From positions 58,401-122,400 of the forward strand of contig JAHCAK010000004.1 of NCBI GenBank assembly GCA_019634955.1: a stretch of 64,000 bases of DNA, given 5' to 3'. Shown here piece after piece: positions 28,796 to 42,125 of this stretch; within the stretch, counting starts at the first letter, position 1; each line of letters begins with the position of its first letter. A model generated the notes under the pieces. It did not search any database, was not told where the DNA came from, and was given only the letters and a program-made list of their open reading frames with translations. The position numbers and the translations under genes are program-made. Origin of the DNA: Burkholderiales bacterium. GTDB taxonomy: Bacteria > Pseudomonadota > Gammaproteobacteria > Burkholderiales > Usitatibacteraceae.

Positions 28796-29808
28796 CAGAG
28801 GTCCTTCGGCACGGTGTCGGGCGGGGCGAGCTTCGGCGCGATCTCCTCGGCGCGGCGGCGGATCGGGTCCGGCGAGGCGCTTGCCTTGGCGGCATCGGCA
28901 GGCGGAGGGGGCTCCACCGGCGCGGGCGCGGCCGCGGGAGCCGGCTCGTCGGCCCACGCCGGCGGGATGACGACGTGGCGGGCATCCCCGCCGGGCTGCA
29001 CCGCCATCGCGGCGGCGACGACCCGGCCCATCGCGTCGAGCAGCGGCCGGCCGCCGATGCCCTCCCCGGCGGGCACGGTCGCCTCCACGAAGCGGCGCGC
29101 GCCCTCGCCCGTGACCCGGCGGACGGTGCCTTCGGAAAGTCTCACTTCACCGCCCGCGGTCACCTCCGCCGCGTAGGCCTTGTCGCCCGCCCGTGGCGCC
29201 GGTCCCCCCGTGGGCAGGGGCCAGCTGCCGCCGCCGTCGACCGCGAGCCGGCACAGGCCCAGCGCCTCGTCGACGCGCGAGACGCGTGCCGGCGCCTCCC
29301 GGGTGCCGATCGTCACCACCAGCTGCGAGCCTGGCGCGAGCCCCTCGCACGCCGTGGCCATCTCGCCCGCCGCCACCGTGAAGGCCACGCCGCTGGCGAT
29401 CGTGCGCCCCGCCATGTCGAAGGCGCGAACCCGGCCGACCGAGCGCGAGACTTCGGCCGCGATCTCGGCCACGGGGCGGCCGGCAGGGACCGCGGGCGGC
29501 GCGGGAGAAAGCAGGAAGTACAGCCCGGCGGCCACCGCGATCGCCGCGGCGGCACCGGCCGCGAGGACCGGGCGGCGGCTGGCAGGCGCCGGCCCGGCGG
29601 CGAGGGAGCGGTCGTATGCGGCGCGGGCATCCGGATCGGAGAGCACCACGAAGGCCTCGTGGACCAGCGCTTCGCGGCGCGGGTCGGGCGGCGTGGTGTC
29701 GAGCTTGAACTCGGCGACGATCCGGTCGTGCGCGCGGACGATCTCGCCCGCGCGTGCGCTGCGGGAGATGCCCAGCACGTCGTAGTGGGTCCGGGGAGCA
29801 GTCGCCAT
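28795..29808 (-). CDS. Membrane-anchored protein with degenerate J-domain and trypsin-like domain
   Basis: 337 residues. The N-terminus (THYDVLGISRSARAGEIVRA, ending DARAAYDRSL at about residue 70) has the outline of a DnaJ domain, but the HPD loop reads HDR. One membrane helix follows (about residues 80-102), then a domain resembling serine-protease barrels: SVGRVRAFDMAGRTIASGVA, EALGLCRLAVDG, and EGIGGRPLLDAMGRVVAAAM where GNSGGPL is expected, so the catalytic Ser is missing. It ends with a Pro/Ala tail. An ATG 13 codons upstream is an alternative start. Probably a non-catalytic scaffold or sensor. It overlaps DUF808 by ATGA. Confidence 0.68.
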
Positions 29809-29887
29809 GGGCTTGTTCTTGTCTTCGTCGCTTGCCGACGACGGCATTCTGCCATCGGCGGCCCCGCGCCGCGCCATCACCGGGGGG

Positions 29888-29903
29888 TGTAACAGTTTGT
29901 AAG
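29888..29903. promoter_or_regulatory. TGTAA direct repeat with 10-bp period in a divergent gap
   Basis: TGTAACAGTTTGTAAG contains two TGTAA units starting 10 bases apart (29888 and 29898). It lies between the divergent J-like protein gene and the glycine-zipper gene. One-turn direct repeats of this kind are used by OmpR/PhoB-type regulators, but the regulator is not identified. Confidence 0.35.
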
Positions 29904-29998
29904 CCTGTCCTCCGCTGCCCGGCCGGGCGCGTTGAGGGAATCGGGCGCCTGGGAAGGGCGCCCACCGACCCCCAAACCGGCCATGTAAGGAGAAGACG

Positions 29999-30493
29999 AT
30001 GTTCAGGAAACCGCTTGCGATCGCCGCCATTGCCGTCGCCGCCTCGGGCGCGATGGCCTCCACCGAAGCCGCCGCGGGCGACGCCGGCGTGGGCGCGCTG
30101 CTGGGCGCCGCGATCGGCGCGGCCATCGGCCACAACGTCGACGGGCGCCACGGCGCCGTCGTGGGCGGCATGCTGGGCGCCGTGACCGGGGCGAGCATCG
30201 CCGCCAATTCGCGGGGCTACCACGAGCCCGACTACTACACGGCGCCTCCCGCCTATTACCCGCCCGCGCCCGTGCGCTACGCGCCGCCGCCGGTGGTCGT
30301 GCGCCCGGCGCCCGTCTACTACGCGCCCCCTGCCGTGGTGGTGCAGCCGCGCCCGGTCGTCGTGCACCGCCCCGTGCACGTGCGGCCCGTCTACGCGCCG
30401 GTGGTCGTCGACCGCCACCCGGGCTGGCGCCACGAGCGCCGGGATGACTGGCGGGACGGCCGGCAGGAGCGGCGCGAGAGCCGCTGGCGCTGA
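29999..30493 (+). CDS. Exported glycine-zipper protein with Pro/Val/Tyr-rich tail
   Basis: 164 residues. The signal peptide ends near AMASTEAAAG. A glycine-zipper hairpin follows, GALLGAAIGAAIGHNVDGRH and GAVVGGMLGAVTGASIA, of the outer-membrane or 2TM Gly-zipper type. The tail is a low-complexity run of YYPPAPVRYAPPPVVVRPAP-like units, then a basic end (RHERRDDWRDGRQERRESRW). AAGGAG precedes the ATG. Such proteins sit in or at the outer membrane in the SlyB/Rcp-like groups; the role here is unknown. Confidence 0.75.
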   Translation: MFRKPLAIAAIAVAASGAMASTEAAAGDAGVGALLGAAIGAAIGHNVDGRHGAVVGGMLGAVTGASIAANSRGYHEPDYYTAPPAYYPPAPVRYAPPPVVVRPAPVYYAPPAVVVQPRPVVVHRPVHVRPVYAPVVVDRHPGWRHERRDDWRDGRQERRESRWR

Positions 30494-30499
30494 GCGCGC

Positions 30500-31045
30500 C
30501 TAGCTCGCGCGCCGGGCGCGAACCGGGCCGGGACCGCAGACGGCCCCGAGCCCGTTCTCCTCGAAGTGCCTGATGGCCTCGGGGTCCCGGCGCGTGGCGC
30601 TCACGACGTGCTCGCCGAAGGCGCCACCGCCACAGGCATAGGTTCCCACCGCACCGCCCCCGAGGGCCGTCCAGCCGACCGCGCCGCCGCCCACGGCGAC
30701 CGTGCCGATGGCGAGACCGCCGACGGCGACCAGCGCGCCGAGGGAGGTCCCCCCGAAGGTCACCACGCCCACGGCGACGCCGCCCAGCGCCACGAGGCCG
30801 CGGGCCACGCCGCCGATCGCCAGCACGCCCGTCGCGACGTCGCCGATGGCGACGATGCCTCGCGCGTGCCCGCGCCGCTCTCCCTTCGCGGGGTCCGGGC
30901 CGGTGGCGATCGCAAGAAGCGGAAGGCCGCCGAACTCGGCGGCCGAGCGGTGCCGGACGGTGCGGTAGCCGCCACCGGCGCGCAGCCGCGCGACCTCGGC
31001 CTCGAGGTCGCGGATCCGGCGTTCCAAGTCCTCGCGGCCCTGCAT
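30500..31045 (-). CDS. Coiled-coil plus glycine-rich decapeptide-repeat protein
   Basis: Unrecognised 181-residue protein. Residues 3-23 (EDLERRIRDLEAEVARLRAGG) form heptads. From about residue 60 there are eight tandem units of about ten residues, such as VLAIGGVARG, LVALGGVAVG, VVTFGGTSLG, TVAVGGGAVG, WTALGGGAVG and TYACGGGAFG. The pattern is x-V-A-hydrophobic-G-G-x-A-x-G; one unit is 11 long. The regular period suggests a beta-solenoid or packed glycine-rich hairpins rather than membrane helices. The C-terminus is charged (RRDPEAIRHFEENG). GGGAGGGG precedes the ATG. It is convergent with the glycine-zipper gene, 6 bases away. Confidence 0.7.
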   Translation of the reverse strand: MQGREDLERRIRDLEAEVARLRAGGGYRTVRHRSAAEFGGLPLLAIATGPDPAKGERRGHARGIVAIGDVATGVLAIGGVARGLVALGGVAVGVVTFGGTSLGALVAVGGLAIGTVAVGGGAVGWTALGGGAVGTYACGGGAFGEHVVSATRRDPEAIRHFEENGLGAVCGPGPVRARRAS

Positions 31046-31127
31046 CGCCCCTCCCGTTTCGTTGGCGGCGCTTCCATGCTACAACACCGCTGTCGCCGCT
31101 CGTGCCGCGCCCCACAGGGAGGTTGCC

Positions 31128-32266
31128 ATGCACCGCTTGCGCACCGCCGTCGCCGCCTTTCTGCTCGTTCTCGCCTTCCCGGCACCCGGCCAGTCCCTCT
31201 GCGAGCCCGACGGCCTGCAGGCAAGCGGCTCGATCTACCGCATCTGCATGCCGCCGGCCGACAAGTACAACGGCAACCTCATCATCTGGGCCCACGGGTT
31301 CCAGGACGCCGGCACGCCGGTGTCGATCCCGGAGGAACAGCTCTGCATCGGGGGCATGTGCCTCAACGAGATCGCCAACAACCTCGGCAACGGCTTCATC
31401 ACGAACAGCTACAGCAAGACGGGGCTCGCCATCGAGCAGGGGGCGGCCGACATCCTCGACCTCGTGAGCATCTACACCGCGAGGAAGGGCAAGCCGAACA
31501 AGGTCTTCCTGGTCGGCGCCTCCGAGGGCGGCATCATCACCGCGCTCAACGTCGAGCGGCATCCGGAGGTCTTCAGCGCCGGCATGGCGGTGTGCGGGCC
31601 GATCGGGAACTTCCCGATGCAGATCAACTATTTCGGCGATGCGCGCGCGACGTTCGAGTACTTCTACCCCGGCATCATCCCGGGCGACCCGTTCAGCCCG
31701 GAGCCCTGGCTGGTCGCCAACTGGAGCGACTTCTACAGCCTGTTCGTGAGGCCGATCGTCATGGCGCCGCAGACGCGCCCGGTGCTGGAGCAGTGGGTCC
31801 GGGTCGCGGGATTGCCCTACGACCCCGCCAACTTCGACTCCACCGTGGAGCAATCGGTGCGCGACGTGCTGCGCTACAGCGTCGTGAACCTGGCCGACGC
31901 CGCCGCGACCCTCGGCGGGTTCCCCTACGACAACACGGCGAAGTGGTACAGCGGCTCGAACGACGACTACGCGCTCAACATGAACGTGCGCCGCGTGAGC
32001 GCGGACGCCGCGGCGCTGCACGCCATGGCGACCCGCTACGAGACGACGGGGAACCTGAGCCGGCCGCTCATCACGATGCACACCTCGAACGACCAGCAGG
32101 TGCCCGCACTGCACCAGCTCTTCTACATGGTGAAGACGTCGAACGCGGGAAACCTGCTGTCCAGGCACCTGCCCGTGCTCGTCGACCGCTACGGCCACTG
32201 CAACTTCACGTCCGACGAGCTCATCCAGGCGTTCACCATCATGATCCTCTACCAGGGGCTGTTCCC

Positions 32267-32270
<4 letters not shown>
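31128..32270 (+). CDS. Secreted alpha/beta-hydrolase
   Basis: 380 residues with a signal peptide ([20 protein letters not shown], cleavage near GQS). The nucleophile elbow is FLVGASEGG (S132); LIIWAHGF supplies the oxyanion strand; [10 protein letters not shown] gives a likely acid and DRYGHCNF the catalytic His near the C-terminus. Several Cys early in the mature chain suggest disulfides. AGGGAGG lies just before this ATG; an upstream in-frame start is rejected because it would bury the signal peptide. It resembles secreted esterase, depolymerase or peptidase-type hydrolases. Substrate unknown. It is convergent with clpB with overlapping stop regions. Confidence 0.82.
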
Positions 32271-34867
<2,597 letters not shown>

Positions 34868-34931
34868 CGGTGGTATCCTTTTCCAACGGTTTTCCTCGGG
34901 AATTTCCCGGGAAACGCCGGCTCAAAGCCCG

Positions 34932-34959
34932 AAATGGGGCGTTTTGCCCCCGTTTCAAG
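34932..34959 (-). promoter_or_regulatory. Sigma-32 (heat-shock) promoter of clpB
   Basis: On the minus strand, CTTGAAA at 34953-34959 (-35) is followed after 13 bases by CCCCATTT at 34932-34939 (-10). This is essentially the RpoH consensus CTTGAAA-N11-16-CCCCATnT. A start of transcription near 34925 would give a leader of about 57 bases. Confidence 0.85.
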
Positions 34960-34985
34960 CCGTTTTCCTCCGTTTTCGCCCCCCG

Positions 34986-35846
34986 ATGCCCGATTCCCTG
35001 CACACCCTCGAAGAAGCCATCACCGCCGACGTCCGCCGCGCCCTCGACGAGGACGTGGGCACCGGCGACCTCACCGCCGCCCTGCTGCCGGAGGGCAAGG
35101 TCGTCCGCGCGCGGCTCATCACCCGCCAGGACGCCGTGCTCTGCGGCACGGAGTGGTTCAACCGCACGCTGGAAGCCCTCGACCCCGACGCCGAGGTGTT
35201 CTGGCACCACGCGGACGGCGACGACGTCGTGGCCGGCACCTCGATCTGCGAGATGGAGGCCGACGTGCGCGCGCTCCTCACGGCCGAGCGCACCGCCATC
35301 AACTTCGTGCAGCTGCTCTCCGCCGTGGCCACCCGCACGCGCACCTTCGTGAAGCTCGTGGCGGGCACGCGGGCGAAGATCCTCGACACGCGCAAGACGA
35401 TCCCCGGCCTGCGCCTCGCGCAGAAGTACGCCGTCAAGGTGGGCGGCGGCGTGAACCACCGCGTGGGCCTGTACGACGGCATCCTCCTCAAGGAGAACCA
35501 CATCGCCGCGGCCGGCGGCGTGCGCCCGGCGGTGAGGGCGGCCCTGCGCGCGGCCACGCCCGGGACGATGGTGCAGGTGGAGGTGGAGACGCTCGCGCAA
35601 CTGCAGGAGGCGCTCGAGGCCGGCGCGAAGCTCATCCTGCTGGACAACTTCACGCTGCCGCGGCTGCGCGAGGCCGTGGAAGCGACGGGCGACCGCGCGG
35701 AGCTGGAAGCCTCCGGCGGCATCGAGTTCGCCAGCGTGCGCGAGGTGGCGGAGACCGGCGTGCACCGCATCTCGGTGGGCTCGATCACCAAGGACATCAA
35801 GGCCGTGGACCTGTCGCTTCGGCTCATGCACGGGAGCGCCGCATGA
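34986..35846 (+). CDS. nadC: Quinolinate phosphoribosyltransferase (nicotinate-nucleotide pyrophosphorylase)
   Basis: Converts quinolinate and PRPP to nicotinate mononucleotide in NAD synthesis. 286 residues. Clear family blocks: [52 protein letters not shown] (the basic quinolinate pocket), [20 protein letters not shown] and [10 protein letters not shown]. The start is the ATG at [11 protein letters not shown], because the conserved N-terminal helix begins here. The stop overlaps the mlaA start as ATGA. Confidence 0.96.
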   Translation: MPDSLHTLEEAITADVRRALDEDVGTGDLTAALLPEGKVVRARLITRQDAVLCGTEWFNRTLEALDPDAEVFWHHADGDDVVAGTSICEMEADVRALLTAERTAINFVQLLSAVATRTRTFVKLVAGTRAKILDTRKTIPGLRLAQKYAVKVGGGVNHRVGLYDGILLKENHIAAAGGVRPAVRAALRAATPGTMVQVEVETLAQLQEALEAGAKLILLDNFTLPRLREAVEATGDRAELEASGGIEFASVREVAETGVHRISVGSITKDIKAVDLSLRLMHGSAA

Positions 35847-36538
35847 AGGCGCTGCTCGCCATCGCGCTCCTCGCGATCGCCTCCGGGTGCGCGAGCACCG
35901 GCGCGCCCCCGCAGAAGGACCCGTGGGAGCGCTTCAACCGCGGCACCCACGAGTTCAACGACGGGTTGGACCGCCTCGTGCTCAAGCCCGCCGCGCAGGC
36001 CTACGTGGAGGGCGTCCCGGGCTTCGCGCAGGAGGGCGTCACGAACTTCTTCGCCAACGTCTCGGACGTGGGCACGGGACTCAACAACCTGCTGCAGGGC
36101 AAGATCGCCGACGGCGCCTCCGACCTCGCGCGCTTCGCCGTGAACACGGTGGTCGGCATCGGCGGGCTCTGGGACGTGGCCACGCCCATGGGGCTGGAGA
36201 AGCACGACGAGGACTTCGGCCAGACGCTCGGCCGGTGGGGCGTGCCGGCGGGGCCCTACCTCGTGCTGCCCGTATTCGGCCCCTCGACCCTGCGCGACGC
36301 GCCCGCGCGCTTCGTGGACCCGTCCCTCTACTACAACGGCGAGATCGCCGACACCGCGGTGCGCGGCGGGGTCGCGGTGGTGAACCTGCTCAACGTGCGC
36401 GCCGGGCTCCTCAAGGCCGAGCGCATCCTCGACGAGGCGGCGCTCGACCGCTACACCTTCACGCGCGATGCCTGGCTGCAGCGGCGCCGCCACCATGTAT
36501 ACGACGGGCGCCCGCCGCGCGACCCCGAGGACGAATGA
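35843..36538 (+). CDS. mlaA: MlaA/VacJ outer-membrane lipoprotein
   Basis: Component of phospholipid trafficking that removes surface-exposed phospholipid from the outer membrane. 231 residues. Lipobox IASGC, with Cys16 as the lipidated residue. Family blocks: [78 protein letters not shown] and GPSTLRDA. The remaining Mla genes are not adjacent. It starts inside the nadC stop and ends in the start of the next small gene, both as ATGA. Confidence 0.95.
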   Translation: MKALLAIALLAIASGCASTGAPPQKDPWERFNRGTHEFNDGLDRLVLKPAAQAYVEGVPGFAQEGVTNFFANVSDVGTGLNNLLQGKIADGASDLARFAVNTVVGIGGLWDVATPMGLEKHDEDFGQTLGRWGVPAGPYLVLPVFGPSTLRDAPARFVDPSLYYNGEIADTAVRGGVAVVNLLNVRAGLLKAERILDEAALDRYTFTRDAWLQRRRHHVYDGRPPRDPEDE

Positions 36539-36759
36539 CGCTCGGCTGGAAGCTCTTCGCCGTCTTCCTCGCCTTCCTCACGGTCCTCGCGACGGTGATC
36601 GTGGTCGCGTTCCGCGAGCGGCGGCGCGCGCGCGCGATCCCGCAGGACGACCTCGCCGCGCAGCAGGCGGCCGACGGGCGCGTCCTCGCCATCGTCTTCG
36701 GCGCCATCTTCGGCGGCATGATGCTCACGCTGCTGGTGGCCTGGCTCGTCTTCTTCTGA
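36535..36759 (+). CDS. Small two-helix membrane protein
   Basis: 74 residues with two hydrophobic helices, about 5-25 (WKLFAVFLAFLTVLATVIVV) and 51-73 (LAIVFGAIFGGMMLTLLVAW), joined by a charged Arg-rich and acidic loop (RERRRARAIPQDDLAAQQ). Hairpin topology is expected. It is coupled to mlaA by ATGA overlap, and the thioesterase gene follows after 8 bases, so it is a real operon member. Not recognised as a named family. Confidence 0.7.
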   Translation: MTLGWKLFAVFLAFLTVLATVIVVAFRERRRARAIPQDDLAAQQAADGRVLAIVFGAIFGGMMLTLLVAWLVFF

Positions 36760-36767
36760 ACGCGGCG

Positions 36768-37217
36768 ATGGCCTACGAGGAACCCTTCCAGGTCTCCTGG
36801 GCGCATCTCGACGGCAACGGCCACATGGCCAACACGTCGTACATGCTCATCGCCATCGACTGCCGCTTCCATTACTTCGCCACGCGCGGCGTGACGCCGG
36901 CGGAGTTCGCGAAGTGGCGCATCGGCCCCGTGGTGCGGCGCGACGAGGTCGACTACTACCGCGAGCTGCAGCTGCTGCAGCCGGCGCGGGTGCGCCTTCT
37001 CGTCGGCGGGCTCTCCGAGGACGCCTCGCGCTTCCGCATCGTGAACGAGATCCACCGCGAGGACGGCGATCTCGCGGCGCGCATCACCTCGCTGGGTGGG
37101 TGGCTGGACCTCGCGGCGAGGAAGCTCGTGGCACCTCCCGCGCCTCTCGCCGACGCGCTGCGCGCGCTCGAGCACACGGCGGATTTCGAGGTGCTGCCCT
37201 CCAGCGTGCGCGACTGA
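36768..37217 (+). CDS. 4HBT-type acyl-CoA thioesterase
   Basis: Hotdog-fold protein of 149 residues. The N-terminal FQVSWAHLDGNGHMANTSYM matches the 4-hydroxybenzoyl-CoA thioesterase signature, with the catalytic Asp in HLDGNGH. It continues with GPVVRRDEVDYYRELQLL and RFRIVNEIHREDG strands. It is the fourth gene in the nadC-mlaA run. The acyl substrate is unknown. It ends convergent with thrC, with a 17-base gap. Confidence 0.85.
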   Translation: MAYEEPFQVSWAHLDGNGHMANTSYMLIAIDCRFHYFATRGVTPAEFAKWRIGPVVRRDEVDYYRELQLLQPARVRLLVGGLSEDASRFRIVNEIHREDGDLAARITSLGGWLDLAARKLVAPPAPLADALRALEHTADFEVLPSSVRD

Positions 37218-37234
37218 CGCACGACTGCCACGCG

Positions 37235-38640
37235 TCAGGTACGGGCGGCGATATAGGCCTTGAGGGCCTCGGCGTCGGGCTTCATCACATCGCAGCGCTG
37301 CGGCAGGCTCTCGATCCCCTCGTAGCCGGGGGGGCGCGGCGCCGGCTCGCCGAGGGCCTCGACGATGGTCGCCTCGAACTTGGCGGGCAGTGCCGTCTCC
37401 ACGCACACCATCGGCGTGCCGCGGTCGCGGATGCGCAGCGCGATCTTCACGCCGTCGGCCGTGTGCGGGTCGATCACCACGCCGTAGTCCTTCTTCACCT
37501 GCCGGATGGTGGCGATGCGGTCGGCGTGGAGGCTGCGGCCCGAGACGAAGCCCGACTCGTCCTCGATCCGCTCCCAGGCGCGGTCGCCGGAGAGGTCGAA
37601 GCCGCCCTTCTCCTCCACCTGCTTCCACAGCCAGGCGACCTTCTCGCCGTCCTGGTCGACCATGTCCCAGATGAAGCGCTCGAAGTTGGAGGCCTTCGAG
37701 ATGTCCATCGAGGGGCTGGAGGTCGCGTGCGTCTCGGCGGTCCCGCGCGGGCGGTAGCGGCCGGTGCGGAAGAACTCGTCCAGCACGTCGTTCTCGTTGG
37801 TGGCGAGCACGAGGCGCTTGATGGGCAGGCCCATGCGCTTCGCCACGTGCGCGGCGAAGATGTTGCCGAAGTTGCCGGACGGCACGGCGAAGGACACCGG
37901 TTCGTCGTTGGAGCGGGTCGCCGCGAAGTAGCCCTTGAAGTAGTACACCACCTGGGCCACGATCCGCGCCCAGTTGATCGAGTTCACGGCGCCGATGGCG
38001 TGGCGCTCCTTGAAGGCGGCGTCGGCGTTCACCGCCTTCACCATGTCCTGGCAGTCGTCGAAGACGCCCTCGACGGCGATGTTGAAGATGTTGGCGTCTT
38101 GCAGCGCGTACATCTGCGCGCGCTGGAACGGGCTCATGCGGCCGTGCGGCGAGAGCATGAACACGCGCACGCGCGCCTTGCCCCTGAGCGCGTGCTCGGC
38201 GGCCGACCCCGTATCGCCGCTGGTGGCGCCCAGCACGTTCAGGGTGCGGTCCTGCCGCTCGAGCACGAACTCGAAGAGGTGCCCGATCAGCTGCATCGCG
38301 ATGTCCTTGAAGGCGAGCGTCGGGCCGTTGGAGCAGGCGAGCAGGTGCAGGTTGGGCGCGAGCGACCTGAGCGGCGTGATCTCCGGCGCGCCGAAGGCCT
38401 CCCTCGTGTACGCCTTCTCGCAGGCGGCCTTGAGGGCCGCGCCCGGGAAGTCGTCGGCGAAGAAGCGCAGGACCTCGAAGGCGAGCTGCGGGTAGGCGAG
38501 GTCGCGCATCGCGTCGAGCTTCGGGCGCATGATGCGCGGCCACTGCTCGGGCACGGCGAGCCCGCCGTCGGGCGCCAGGCCCTCGAGGAGGATGTCGGTG
38601 AACGACTGGCCGGCCGCGTGGCCGCGCGTGGAGACGTACT

Positions 38641-38644
<4 letters not shown>
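37235..38644 (-). CDS. thrC: Threonine synthase
   Basis: PLP enzyme converting O-phosphohomoserine to threonine. 469 residues, the length of the longer proteobacterial type. The PLP Lys is K113 in NGPTLAFKDIAMQLIGHLFE; the phosphate-binding glycine loop is GATSGDTGSAAEHAL. FAVPSGNFGNIFAAHVAKRMG is a further family block. The N-terminus MKYVSTRG is typical. It starts inside the stop of hom by ATGA, so it is the last gene of alaC-GNAT-hom-thrC. Confidence 0.97.
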
Positions 38645-39947
<1,303 letters not shown>

Positions 39948-39951
<4 letters not shown>

Positions 39952-40388
39952 TTGAGCTTCTTCGAGAAGTGGAAGGACGAGACCACGAGCCCCTCGCGGA
40001 AGTAGAACTTGTGCGCCTGCTGGCGCTGGGTGCCGGAGTCGAGCGCCAGCACGTCGCAGCCGCGCTCGCGGGCCACGCCCTCCATGAAGGCGACCATGGC
40101 GTGGCCGGCCCCGCGCGAGCGCTGCGCCTCGTCGGTCACGAGGTCGTCGCAGTAGAGCTCGCGGCCGGTGAAGGTCTTCTCGATCACGCGGAAGACGGTC
40201 ACGCCGGCCACGCGCTCGCCGTCGAGGGCCACCGCCATCTCGGCGCCGCTCGCGAACACCTCGCGCATGCGCGCGGCGTAGCCCGCCGGCAGGTGCGGGC
40301 GGAGTTGCCGGTGCACCGCCTCGGCGGCGGCGAGGAGATCCGGGGCGACGACGGTCCCGGCCGCGTCGGTGACGGCGACCACCTTCAT
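39948..40388 (-). CDS. GNAT-family N-acetyltransferase
   Basis: 146 residues with the acetyl-CoA-binding GNAT core: [33 protein letters not shown] (the R/Q-x-x-G-x-G/A pyrophosphate loop) and [20 protein letters not shown] before a strand ending SFHFSKKL. The start is the ATG overlapping the alaC stop; the stop overlaps the hom start. Position within an amino-acid operon suggests an amino-acid or small-amine substrate, but this is inference only. Confidence 0.85.
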
Positions 40389-41572
40389 GCGATGCCGTCC
40401 TTGCGCAGCATCTCCTTGATGCCGCGCACGGCCTGGCGCGTGCGCGCCTCGTTCTCGATCAGCGCGATGCGGATGTGGTCGTCGCCGTAGTCGCCGAAGC
40501 CGATGCCGGGGGAGACCGCGACCTTCGCCTCGCGCAGCAGCTTCTTGGCGAACTCGATGGAGCCCATCTTCGCGTAGGGCTCCGGGATCCGCGCCCACAC
40601 GTACATCGAGGCCCGCGGGTTCTCCACCATCCAGCCGGCCTCGTGCAGGCCCTTCACCATCACGTCGCGGCGGCTCTGGTACTTGCGGCGGATCTCCTCC
40701 ACGCAGTCCTGCGGGCCCTCGAGCGCGGCGATGGCCGCCACCTGGATGGGCGTGAAGGTGCCGTAGTCGTGGTAGCTCTTGATGCGCGCGAGCGCGTTCA
40801 CCAGCTCCTTGTTGCCCACCATGAAGCCGATGCGCCAGCCGGCCATGTTGTAGCTCTTGGACATGGTGAAGAACTCGACCGCGACCTCGCGCGCGCCCGG
40901 CACCTGCATGATCGAGGGCGCCTTCCAGCCGTCGAAGGTGATGTCGGCGTAGGCGAGGTCGTGCACCACGAGGATGCCGTGCTGGCGCGCGAGCGCGATC
41001 ACCTTCTCGAAGAAGTCGAGCTCCACGCACTGCGCCGTGGGATTCGAGGGGAAGCCGATGATGAGCATCTTGGGCTTCGGGAAGAGCTCGCCGATGGCGC
41101 GCTCCAGCTCGGCGAAGAAGTCCACGCCCGGCGCCATGCGCACCGAGCGGATGTCGGCCCCGGCGATGATGGCCCCGTAGATGTGGATGGGGTAGCTGGG
41201 GTTCGGCACCAGCACCGTGTCGCCGCGGTCGAGGGTCGCGAGCATCAGGTGCGCGAGGCCCTCCTTCGACCCGATGGTGACGATGGCCTCGCTCTCGGGG
41301 TCGAAGTCCACGTCCCAGCGCCGCTTGTACCACTGGCAGATGGCGCGGCGCAGGCGCGGGATGCCCTTGGAGACGGAGTAGCCGTGGGTGTCCTCGCGCT
41401 GGGCCACCTCGACCAGCTTGTCGACGATGTGCCGGGGGGTGGGCCCGTCGGGGTTGCCCATCGACAGGTCGATGATGTCCTCCCCCGCCCGGCGGGCGGC
41501 CATCTTCAGCTCGTTGGTGATGTTGAAGACGTAGGGCGGCAGGCGGGTGATACGGGGGAACTCCGGGTGCAT
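40385..41572 (-). CDS. alaC: Alanine/glutamate-pyruvate aminotransferase AlaC-like
   Basis: Class I PLP aminotransferase of 395 residues. The PLP Lys is K239 in [45 protein letters not shown] and [12 protein letters not shown] are AlaC-type blocks. The start is [16 protein letters not shown], the normal AlaC N-terminus; an upstream in-frame extension runs into the promoter region and is not used. First gene of the alaC-GNAT-hom-thrC operon. Divergent from the Mth938-domain gene. Confidence 0.93.
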   Translation of the reverse strand: MHPEFPRITRLPPYVFNITNELKMAARRAGEDIIDLSMGNPDGPTPRHIVDKLVEVAQREDTHGYSVSKGIPRLRRAICQWYKRRWDVDFDPESEAIVTIGSKEGLAHLMLATLDRGDTVLVPNPSYPIHIYGAIIAGADIRSVRMAPGVDFFAELERAIGELFPKPKMLIIGFPSNPTAQCVELDFFEKVIALARQHGILVVHDLAYADITFDGWKAPSIMQVPGAREVAVEFFTMSKSYNMAGWRIGFMVGNKELVNALARIKSYHDYGTFTPIQVAAIAALEGPQDCVEEIRRKYQSRRDVMVKGLHEAGWMVENPRASMYVWARIPEPYAKMGSIEFAKKLLREAKVAVSPGIGFGDYGDDHIRIALIENEARTRQAVRGIKEMLRKDGIA

Positions 41573-41675
41573 GGGGGCTTTCCGAGCGTGGGGTGCGCGC
41601 GACTTTCGTTTGTTGCGCTGCAAAATGTATGATTCTAGCGGCCCGGGGCCACCCCGGGCAATCGAGGCCAAGCCC

Positions 41676-42044
41676 TTGAAATTCGAAAGAGAAACGACCG
41701 CCGGGCAGAACACCTTCACCGGTTACGGCGACGGCTGGGTGGAAGTCTCCGGCCGGCGCGTCGCCGCGGGGCTCGTCGTGTCCGCCGACCGCGTCCTCGA
41801 GGGCTGGGGAGCAGGGGGCATCGGGCAGCTCACCGCCGCCGGCATGGCGGCCCTTCTCGACTGGAAGCCGGAAATCGTCCTGCTGGGCACCGGCGCCACC
41901 TTCCGCTTCCCCGACCCGGCCGCGCTCGCCCCCCTCTACGCCGCGGGCGTCGGCGTCGAGGTGATGGACACGAAGGCCGCCTGCCGCACCTACAACATCC
42001 TGCTGGCCGAGGGCCGGCGCGTCGTCGCCGCGCTCGTGGCGTAG
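41676..42044 (+). CDS. Mth938-domain (DUF498) protein
   Basis: 122-residue protein of the Mth938/NDUFAF3-like fold. The core runs [20 protein letters not shown], then [28 protein letters not shown], then [25 protein letters not shown], close to the family pattern. I choose the TTG start because GAGG lies 8 bases before it and the fold begins at LKFERETT. The ATG 51 bases upstream coincides with a TATGAT sequence (41628-41633) that looks like the -10 of this gene. Function unknown in bacteria; eukaryotic relatives help assemble complex I. Confidence 0.82.
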   Translation: MKFERETTAGQNTFTGYGDGWVEVSGRRVAAGLVVSADRVLEGWGAGGIGQLTAAGMAALLDWKPEIVLLGTGATFRFPDPAALAPLYAAGVGVEVMDTKAACRTYNILLAEGRRVVAALVA

Positions 42045-42065
42045 GCATTCTCCCGCGCCCCGGCC

Positions 42066-42096
42066 TTGCGGGGGTATGAACTGCGGTGCATATAAT
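42066..42096 (+). promoter_or_regulatory. Putative promoter of the aldehyde oxidoreductase operon
   Basis: A perfect -10 TATAAT (42091-42096) lies 30 bases before the first start codon. The best -35 is TTGCGG (42066-42071) with a long 19-base spacer, so an activator may be needed. GGAGGAGG follows just before the GTG start. Confidence 0.6.
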
Positions 42097-42125
42097 CGGC
42101 CCGTCCACTCACCGGAGGAGGGGCC

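Noticed and set aside
34890..34925. GGGAATTTCCC-type palindrome in the clpB-nadC gap as an operator
   Set aside because: It is short and imperfect, and the region is already explained by the clpB promoter and leader.
41625..41675. ATG start for the Mth938-domain protein at 41625
   Set aside because: The ATG overlaps a TATGAT -10-like element, and the added residues do not belong to the family. GAGG precedes the TTG at 41676.
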